Source: Burkholderia sp. 8Y
GTDB taxonomy: Bacteria > Pseudomonadota > Gammaproteobacteria > Burkholderiales > Burkholderiaceae
DNA: 64,000 nt
Assembly (NCBI RefSeq): GCF_902506145.1
Contig: NZ_LR733519.1
Span: forward strand, 840,582 to 904,581
Direction of reading: 5' to 3'
The translations under genes were made by a program, and so were the position numbers. The notes under the pieces were generated by a model. The model made no database searches. It saw nothing but the letters and a program-made list of their open reading frames with translations, and was not told the DNA's origin. Positions 18,011 through 25,500 of this stretch are shown here, piece after piece (positions within the stretch are counted from its first letter, which is position 1; the number at the start of each line of letters is the position of its first letter).

Positions 18011-19144
18011 ATGCACATGAAATGCACGCCACTCGTCCCGGCATCCCTCGGCACGACGCGCGAACTCGTCAGCTTCCATTTCGGCGCATCCACCGCATCC
18101 GGCGCGCAAGAAAAGGGTTATATACAGGCATCGCTTCACGCCGACGAAACGCCCGCCATGCTCACCGCGTGGCGGCTCAAGCAGCGGCTCATCGAACTTG
18201 AAGCGAGCGGGCGCATGCGCGGGGAAGTCGTGCTCGTGCCGGTGGCCAACCCCATCGGTCTGTCGCAGCATGTGCTGGGCCAGTTCATCGGACGCTTCGA
18301 GAGCAACAGCGGGCATAACTTCAACCGCAACTTTCCGATGCCGCCCGCGAGCGCGCTGATCGAGCGCATCCGGCCGCGCGTGTCGCATACCGATGCCACG
18401 CACAACAAGCTGCTTCTGCGCACGGCCGTGCGCGACATGCTCGGCGAGATGACCGCGCGCAACGAATTCGAATCGTTGCGGCTTGCGCTGCTGAGACTCG
18501 CATCAGAAGCGGATATCGTGCTCGATCTGCATTGCTCGCTGGAAGCGACGATGCATCTCTACACCAGCCCGGCGAGCTGGCCGGCCATCGAGCCGCTTGC
18601 CCGCTATCTCGGCGCGAACGGCGTGCTGCTCGCCACGGACTCGGGCGGTCAGTCCTTCGACGAAATCCATGCGTTGCTGTGGAACGAAGTGCGCGCGTTG
18701 CTGGGCGAACGCGTGCCGCTCGGCGCGCCGAACATCGCGGCGACGCTGGAGCATCGTGGCCAGCGGGATGTGGATTACGAGCATGCATCGAACGATGCAG
18801 ACGCGATCGTCGACTTCCTGATCGCGCGCGGCGTGATCGAAGGCGAGGCGCGCGAGTTGCCGCCGCTCGCGCAGGCCGCGACGCCGCTCGCGGGCAGCGA
18901 GCAACTGACCGCGCCGGTGAGCGGTGTCGTCGTGTATCGCGCGCAAGTCGGCGCGATGCTGAAGACGGGCGACGCGGTCTTCGACATCATCGATCCGCTG
19001 ACGGATGTCGTGACCACCGTGACCACGAAGAATGACGGCGTGTTCTACATGCGGCGCGCCATTCGCTTCGTTCACGCGGGCGCGCCGATCGGAAGAATCA
19101 CGGGTGCGCAGGCATTCAGGACCGGCGTGTTGATCGGCGCGTGA
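18011..19144 (+). CDS. M14-family zinc carboxypeptidase / succinylglutamate desuccinylase-like deacylase
   Basis: A 377-residue enzyme of the AstE/aspartoacylase branch of metallocarboxypeptidases. The zinc ligands are visible: H43 and E46 in SLHADETPAM, and H174 in LDLHCS. The substrate-binding NFNRNFP motif is at about 103-109. The C-terminal 100 residues form a beta-barrel-like domain (APVSGVVVYRAQVGAMLKTGDAVFDII), as in the family. It probably removes an acyl or amide group from a small molecule; substrate unknown. It starts with MHMK at 18011, divergent from the broken LysR gene. Confidence 0.82.
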   Translation: MHMKCTPLVPASLGTTRELVSFHFGASTASGAQEKGYIQASLHADETPAMLTAWRLKQRLIELEASGRMRGEVVLVPVANPIGLSQHVLGQFIGRFESNSGHNFNRNFPMPPASALIERIRPRVSHTDATHNKLLLRTAVRDMLGEMTARNEFESLRLALLRLASEADIVLDLHCSLEATMHLYTSPASWPAIEPLARYLGANGVLLATDSGGQSFDEIHALLWNEVRALLGERVPLGAPNIAATLEHRGQRDVDYEHASNDADAIVDFLIARGVIEGEARELPPLAQAATPLAGSEQLTAPVSGVVVYRAQVGAMLKTGDAVFDIIDPLTDVVTTVTTKNDGVFYMRRAIRFVHAGAPIGRITGAQAFRTGVLIGA

Positions 19145-19175
19145 CGCGTTGCCAAAGCGCGTCGCGCGCCTGCCT

Positions 19176-21167
19176 TCACCGCGCGTCGGTGACGGTCTGA
19201 TTCAACGTCTTGCCCGCGATCACCGTGTTGTTGAGCACGATGTCGTGCACGTTGTACGCGTAGATCGGCCCTGGCGTCGTCGCCGTTGCCGGACCGGCCG
19301 CGACAGGCGTGCCGAAATCGCAGTTGGTGATCGTGACGCCGGCAATCGCGGGAATCGCGGGCGTCGGCGCGGGGCCGTTGTAGTCGAACGCAACCGGTCC
19401 CTGCGCGACGATCGCCTGAAAACACGATGCCGTGACGCCGTTCAGGCTGACGTTGCTCGCCTTCACGTTCGAGATATTGACGTTCTGGACGAGCGCGGGG
19501 CGCGTGCGGATCGCGTCCTTCGACGGCTGGTAGTCGCAGTCGAACGTGATGATGCCGCCCTGCGCCGCCGACGGATTCGCCGCGTTCGCCGTCACCACGC
19601 CGAGCGGCACGGTCGCGTTGATCGGGCTGCCCGCGAGCAGACTGCTGCCATAGCCCGATGGCGTGAGGCTCACGCCGTTGGGCAACGTGACGTTGTCGAC
19701 ATAGAAGTTCTTCACGAAGCCGCCGCGATTCATGTTCGTCTTCACGCGAATGGCGATGTTGAGCGAGTTCGTCGCCCAGAACTTGTTCAGCATCTGGAGA
19801 TTGCGCGCGTAGATGTTCTGCACGCCGCCGCCCATTTCGCTGCCGAGCGTGATGCCGCCGTGGCCGCTGTTCATCGTGCAGTTCTGGATGACGTGGTTCT
19901 GCGCGGGGCCGTATTGCGTGTCGAGGTCCTTGCCCGACTTGATCGCGATGCAATCGTCGCCCGTGTTGAACGTGACGCCGTCGCACAGCACCATGTCGCA
20001 GGCATCGGGATCGAAGCCGTCGTTGTTCGGCCCGATGCTGTCCACCGTCACGCCGGTGATCACGACGTTCTTGCAATGGGTCGGATGATGCTGCCAGAAC
20101 GGCGTGTTGATGGTGCGATAGCCCTGCATCAGAACGTTCGTGCAGCCGATGAATTCCACCATGCTCGGCCGCAGATAGTGGCCGATGCCGAAGATGCGCT
20201 TTTCGATTGCCACGCCGGCTTCCGACAGCGCGGGCAGATAGTTCTGGTCTTGCTGCCAGGGCGTCGCGGGGTCGGTCAGCTTCGCGTACAGCGCAGCTGA
20301 AATGCCGGGCGCGGCCGTCTTCAGATCGACGTTGTTCGGATTCGCGAAAGCCTGCGAGGGCGTCGACGAGCCCGCGTAGCCGTACGCGCCGCTGTTGCCT
20401 TTATAGGTCCACCAGCACGTCGCGGTATTGCCGCTGCCGGCAAACGGCGTCATGGCCTGACCATTGAGCACCGATGTATCGCCTTCGCCGGTGATCGCGA
20501 TGTTCGTCTGATTGCGCGCGTAGACCGGCGGGCCGAAGTTGAGGCAGTCGTTGGCCTGCCAGCGGCTGTAGTAGAGCTTGCCGTTCGCGCCGCAGTCGAT
20601 CGGGCCGTCCTTCGCGTAGTCCGCCGGATTCTGGCTGAAGAAAATCTCGCAGTTGGCGCTCAAGTGGAAATCGACGTTCGACTGCAAGATGATCGGGCCG
20701 GCGCAATACCAGTTGCCTGTCGGCACGACCACGCGCCCGCCGCCCGCCGCGCTGCATGCCGCGATGGCCGCCAGGAACGCAGGGCGCGAGTCGAAGGAGC
20801 CGGGCGCCTGCGTCTGGTCCGAGCCGGTGCTGACCGGCGACTTGGCGGGATCCGTGTACGGACTCGTCGCGGCGACGATGGCGCACGGCTTCGCGCCGTA
20901 GTCGGTGACGAGGAACTGGCGGCTCGGCACCATCGACGTCGAAACGTTTTTCAGCGCGTTAATGATTTGCGTCGCGGAGCCGGACGGTCCCCAGATCGGG
21001 TCTTCCGGCGTGCTCGGAGAACTGGAATCGTGATGCCCGCCGCCGCAGCCGGCGAGCACGCTCAGGCTGCCAAGGCCGCCGATGAGCGGCGCGCTTGCCG
21101 ACGCGCCAGCAAACTTGAGAAGCGTGCGGCGGCGGGTCGACGCGGGGGCGGTGGGGCGCTTTTTCAT
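19176..21167 (-). CDS. Exported polygalacturonase-like glycoside hydrolase (GH28)
   Basis: A 663-residue right-handed beta-helix enzyme. The export signal is unusual: twin arginines RRRTLLKFAG at residues 12-21 suggest Tat export, and a lipobox-like LAGC with Cys 41 suggests a lipoprotein. GH28 active-site signatures are present in order: NNDGFDPDAC, TGDDCIAIKSGKD, SGHGGITLGSEMGGG and RVKTNMNRGG, so it should be a catalytically competent pectin/oligogalacturonide hydrolase. The ATG at 21167 has GGAG 7-10 bases upstream; longer in-frame starts to 21224 lack one. Suggests a plant- or litter-associated lifestyle. Confidence 0.88.
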   Translation of the reverse strand: MKKRPTAPASTRRRTLLKFAGASASAPLIGGLGSLSVLAGCGGGHHDSSSPSTPEDPIWGPSGSATQIINALKNVSTSMVPSRQFLVTDYGAKPCAIVAATSPYTDPAKSPVSTGSDQTQAPGSFDSRPAFLAAIAACSAAGGGRVVVPTGNWYCAGPIILQSNVDFHLSANCEIFFSQNPADYAKDGPIDCGANGKLYYSRWQANDCLNFGPPVYARNQTNIAITGEGDTSVLNGQAMTPFAGSGNTATCWWTYKGNSGAYGYAGSSTPSQAFANPNNVDLKTAAPGISAALYAKLTDPATPWQQDQNYLPALSEAGVAIEKRIFGIGHYLRPSMVEFIGCTNVLMQGYRTINTPFWQHHPTHCKNVVITGVTVDSIGPNNDGFDPDACDMVLCDGVTFNTGDDCIAIKSGKDLDTQYGPAQNHVIQNCTMNSGHGGITLGSEMGGGVQNIYARNLQMLNKFWATNSLNIAIRVKTNMNRGGFVKNFYVDNVTLPNGVSLTPSGYGSSLLAGSPINATVPLGVVTANAANPSAAQGGIITFDCDYQPSKDAIRTRPALVQNVNISNVKASNVSLNGVTASCFQAIVAQGPVAFDYNGPAPTPAIPAIAGVTITNCDFGTPVAAGPATATTPGPIYAYNVHDIVLNNTVIAGKTLNQTVTDAR

Positions 21168-21210
21168 GCTTGTCTCCATTCCGGTGTGTCCGGTTGTAAT
21201 GTGGGGGACT

Positions 21211-21391
21211 TCAAACGACGTCATACGACTTCATCTGCGAGCGCAGATAGCGGCCGTTAAAGAAATCGTTTTCCCGAGTGACGATAGCGAGCCGGAACAC
21301 GGCGCGTCAAGCTTCGCATCGCCGCATAACGGTCGGGACTTTCCCGTAAGGAAGCGATTACCCGCGCGCCGCGCATCTCATACGACATCAT
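21211..21391. promoter_or_regulatory. Candidate operator repeats between the GH28 and hydrolase genes
   Basis: Three copies of a 14-base element lie in the 305-base divergent spacer: TCAAACGACGTCAT (21211-21224), TCATACGACTTCAT (21221-21234, overlapping the first at a 10-base period) and TCATACGACATCAT (21378-21391). The core TCATACGAC resembles sites of GntR-family sugar-acid regulators, but this identification is inference. The rest of the spacer holds no gene. AGGAGG-type sequence before 21473 is the ribosome site of the hydrolase. Confidence 0.45.
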
Positions 21392-21472
21392 GTGTCACAT
21401 TTGCCGCAAGCGTCCGACACCGATTCCGATGCCGCTCTAGAATTGACGCTTCGCTTCCCGAATGGAGGAGCC

Positions 21473-22366
21473 ATGTTGACCTTCGAACTGCACGCAGCGA
21501 CGCCGACGCTCGATATCGCCTACGCCGACGCCGGGCCCGCCGGCGGGCCGCCCGTCATCCTGTTGCACGGCTGGCCGGACGCGGCGCGCGCCTGGTCGAA
21601 CGTCGCCGCGCGGCTGAATGCAGCGGGCTACCGCACCATCGTCCCGGAACTGCGCGGCGCGGGCGGCACGCGCTTTCTGCGCGCGGGCACTGTCCGCGAT
21701 GGCTCGGGCGTCGCGCTGGCGCAAGACGCGGTCGATCTGGCGGATGCGCTCGGCATCGCGCGTTTCGATGTCGTCGGGCACGACTGGGGCGCGCGCGCCG
21801 CCTACACGCTCGCCGCGCTCTTTCCCGAACGCGTGCGGCGCATGGCCGCAATTGCGCTCGCGTTCCAGCCGCGCGGGAAATTCACGCTGCCGGCGGACTT
21901 CGCGCAGGCGCGGCGTTTCTGGTACCAGTGGTTCATGTCGCTCGACGACGCCCCGGACGCCGTCGCCGCCGACCCGAAAGGCTTCGCGCGCATTCAATGG
22001 GACACGTGGTCGCCGCCCGGCTGGTTCGATGAAGCCGAGTTCGCCGCCACCGCGCGCGCCTTCGAGAACCCGGACTGGGTGCCGATCACGCTGAACGCCT
22101 ATCGCCGCCGCTGGCGCAGCGACGAGCCGTCCGACCCGGCGCTCGAACCTCTGCACGAGCGGCTCGCGACCGTCGAGCGCATCGGCGTGCCCGCGCTGAT
22201 GATGCAGGGCGGCTCGGATTTCTGCGACGATGTCTCGACATCCGAAGGGCAGGAGGGCTGCTTCACGGCGGGCTATCGGCGCGTGGTGATCGACGGCGCG
22301 GGCCACTTTCCGCCGCGCGAAGCGCCCGATGCCGTCGCCGATGCGCTCATCGCTCATCTTGGCTGA
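21473..22366 (+). CDS. Alpha/beta hydrolase, epoxide hydrolase/dehalogenase-like
   Basis: A 297-residue soluble hydrolase. The oxyanion region HGWPDAARAW is at residues 32-41 and the nucleophile elbow GHDWGAR puts an aspartate at residue 104, not serine; this places the protein with epoxide hydrolases and haloacid/haloalkane dehalogenases. The catalytic histidine is in DGAGHFPP near the C-terminus. GGAGGAG precedes the ATG at 21473 by 4-11 bases, which rules out the longer frame from 21392. Divergent from the polygalacturonase; no functional link is clear. Confidence 0.85.
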   Translation: MLTFELHAATPTLDIAYADAGPAGGPPVILLHGWPDAARAWSNVAARLNAAGYRTIVPELRGAGGTRFLRAGTVRDGSGVALAQDAVDLADALGIARFDVVGHDWGARAAYTLAALFPERVRRMAAIALAFQPRGKFTLPADFAQARRFWYQWFMSLDDAPDAVAADPKGFARIQWDTWSPPGWFDEAEFAATARAFENPDWVPITLNAYRRRWRSDEPSDPALEPLHERLATVERIGVPALMMQGGSDFCDDVSTSEGQEGCFTAGYRRVVIDGAGHFPPREAPDAVADALIAHLG

Positions 22367-22431
22367 ACGCGACCGGGCGAGCTACTTGCAAGTGGCAGGC
22401 GAACGCGCTCGCCCGCTTTTGGCGGCGGCTA

Positions 22432-22447
22432 CTGTATGGGTGTACAG
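22432..22447 (+). promoter_or_regulatory. LexA box (SOS operator) of the double UvrA gene
   Basis: CTGT-ATGGGTGT-ACAG is a perfect match to the proteobacterial LexA consensus CTGT-N8-ACAG. It lies about 90 bases before the likely uvrA start. An ATG at 22436 inside the box is in frame with uvrA but is most unlikely to be the start. Confidence 0.88.
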
Positions 22448-22534
22448 TACCGTTCGCTGCGGCAGGCGCCTGCCGCCGGACCTTCGCGCGGCGCCGCCCA
22501 CGGCCGTGAACGGCCGTCCATCTCATTGAACCGG

Positions 22535-25500
22535 TTGGAAAAATTGGCATCGAACAACGCAATACGCATTCGCGGCGCCCGTCAACATAACCTCAAGAAT
22601 CTCGATCTCGACCTGCATACCGGCCAGATGACGGTCGTCACCGGACCGTCCGGTTCGGGCAAGTCCAGCCTCGTCTTCGACACGCTCTACGCGGAAGGCC
22701 AGCGCCGCTACGTCGAGACGTTCAGCGCATACGCACGCCAGTTTCTCGACCGGATGGACCGCCCGCAAGTGGATCGCGTGGACGGCGTGCCGCCCGCCAT
22801 CGCCATCGACCAGACGAACCCGGTGCGCAGTTCGCGCTCGACGGTCGGCACGATGACCGAGCTGAACGATCACCTCAAGCTCTTCTACGCGCGCGCCGCC
22901 GAGCTTTTCGACAGAAAGACCGCGCACCGCGTCAGGCACGACACGCCCGAGACCATTTACGCCGAACTGCTGGAGCGCACGCGCGACGGCGATCCGCGCC
23001 TCGCGGTGACGTTTCCCGTCGAACTGCCCGACACCACGAGCGACGACGAAGTCGCGCAGTGGCTTTCCGCGAGCGGCTACACCCGCGTGCAGGCCAAGCG
23101 CCACATGCAGACGGAAGCGGGCGCACGGCAAGTGCTCGATGTGGTCGCGGACCGGTTTCGCTTGCACAACACCGAGCGTTCGCGGGCGCTGGAGGCCATC
23201 GAAGGCGCGCTGCTGCGCGGCAGCGGACGCGTGAACGTCTACGTGCTGAAGGACGAAGGCGAGCCCGATATCTGGCGCTTCTCGACCGGCCTGCACAGCC
23301 CGGAAAGCGACTTGCGTTACGCCGATCCGCAGCCGGCGCTGTTCTCGTTCAACTCGGCGTATGGCGCGTGCGAGACCTGCCGCGGCTTTGGGCGCGTGAT
23401 CGGCGTGGATTACGGCCTCGTCATCCCCGACGAGAAGAAGACGCTGCGCGAAGGCGCGGTCAAGACGCTGCAAACGCCCGCGTGGAAGGAGAATCAGGAC
23501 GACCTCGTGCGCTACGGCGCGAAGGCGGGCATCCGGCTCGGCGTGCCGTGGAGCGAGCTGACGCAAAAAGAACGCGACTGGGTCATCCACGGATCGCCGG
23601 ACTGGACCGGCAAGTGGGGCAGCCAGTGGTACGGCGTGCAGCGTTTCTTCGACTATCTGGAGTCGAAGGCGTACAAGATGCACATTCGCGTGCTGCTGTC
23701 GAAATACCGCAGCTATACGACGTGCCCCGCCTGCGCGGGCGCACGGCTTAAGACGGAATCGCTGCTGTGGCGCCTCGGCACGAAGGAACAGGCCGACGCC
23801 GTGCTCGCGCCCGCCGACCGCTTCATGCCGAACGGCGTCGACTGGACGCGCGATCAGCTTGAAACCCCGGCCGGCCTCACGGTCCACGACCTGATGCTGA
23901 TGCCGATCGAGCGCATCCGCCGCTTCTTCGATTCGCTCACGCTGCCGTCCACGCTGCTCGACGAGGCGCTCAAGCTGCTGCACGCCGAAGTCCGCACGCG
24001 CCTCAAATATCTGTGCGACGTGGGGCTCGGCTATCTGACGCTGGATCGCCAGAGCCGCACGCTTTCGGGCGGCGAAGTACAGCGCATCAACCTGACGACC
24101 GCGCTCGGCACGTCGCTCGTCAACACGCTCTTCGTGCTGGACGAGCCGAGCATCGGGCTGCATCCGCGTGATCTGAACCGCATCGTGGAGGCCATGCATC
24201 GTCTGCGCGATGCGGGCAATACGCTCGTCGTCGTGGAGCACGATCCTTCGGTGATGCTCGCGGCGGACCGCCTGATCGACATGGGACCGGGGCCGGGCGA
24301 GCGCGGCGGGCAGATCGTCTACGACGGCAGGCCCGACGACATCCAGTCCGGCGACACGCTCACCGGTGCGTATCTCGGCGGCCGCAAGCACGTCGCGCAT
24401 GCGTCGAACTGGACGCGCCGCGCGGTCGATGCGAACTCGCCGCGTCTCGTCCTCGAAGGCGCGAGCGATCACAACTTGCAGGACGTGACGGTCGAGATTC
24501 CGCTGGAGCGCCTCGTCTGCGTGACGGGCGTCTCGGGCTCGGGCAAATCGACGCTGATCCAGGACGTGCTCGCGCCCGCGCTGATGCGTCACTTCGGCAA
24601 GGCGACGGAAGCGCCCGGCGCGTTTCGCGCACTGAAGGGCGCGGATCAACTGAGCGATGTCGTGTTCGTCGATCAATCGCCGATCGGTCGCACGGCGCGC
24701 TCGAATCCGGCGAGCTATGTCGGCGCGTTCGACGAAATCCGCAAGCTCTTCGCGAAAGCGCCGCTCGCCGCGCAGCGCGGCTATGGCGCGAGCATGTTCA
24801 GCTTCAACTCGGGCGATGGCCGCTGCCCGACGTGCGGCGGCTCGGGCTTCGAGCACGTCGAAATGCAGTTCCTCTCCGATGTCTACCTGCGCTGCCCCGA
24901 CTGCGACGGCCGCCGTTATCGCGCCGAGATTCTCGATGTGAAGATCGAGCGCGGCGGGCGCGAACTGAGCGTCGCGGATGTGCTGGACCTGACCGTGAGC
25001 GAAGCCGTCGAGTGCTTCGCCAAAGACGCGGACGTGCTGCGCGTCCTGCAGCCGATCGTCGATGTCGGCCTCGAATACGTGAAGCTCGGCCAGCCGGTGC
25101 CGACGCTCTCGGGCGGCGAAGCGCAGCGCCTGAAGCTCGCGGGCTTTCTGGCGGAAACCGCATCGCCGAATCAGAAGGCGCGGCTTTTCATGTTCGACGA
25201 ACCGACCACGGGCCTGCATTTCGACGACATCGCCAAGCTGATGCAGGCGTTGCGTCGTCTGCTGGAGCGTGGGCATTCGCTGATCGTCATCGAGCACAAT
25301 CTCGACGTGATCCGCGCGGCGGACTGGATCATCGATCTCGGTCCGGAAGGCGGCGACGGCGGCGGGCAAGTGGTGTGCGTCGGCACGCCGGATGACGTCG
25401 CGGCCTGCGAGCAGTCGCACACAGGCCGCGCGCTGCTGGACTACGAAGAAGCGATGGCGCCCGGCGCGGCGGAAAAGCGCGCGGGCGTGCCGCTGCAACT

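Noticed and set aside
22436..22438. ATG at 22436 as the start of the double UvrA
   Set aside because: It lies inside the LexA box and would add about 33 unrelated residues before the conserved N-terminus.
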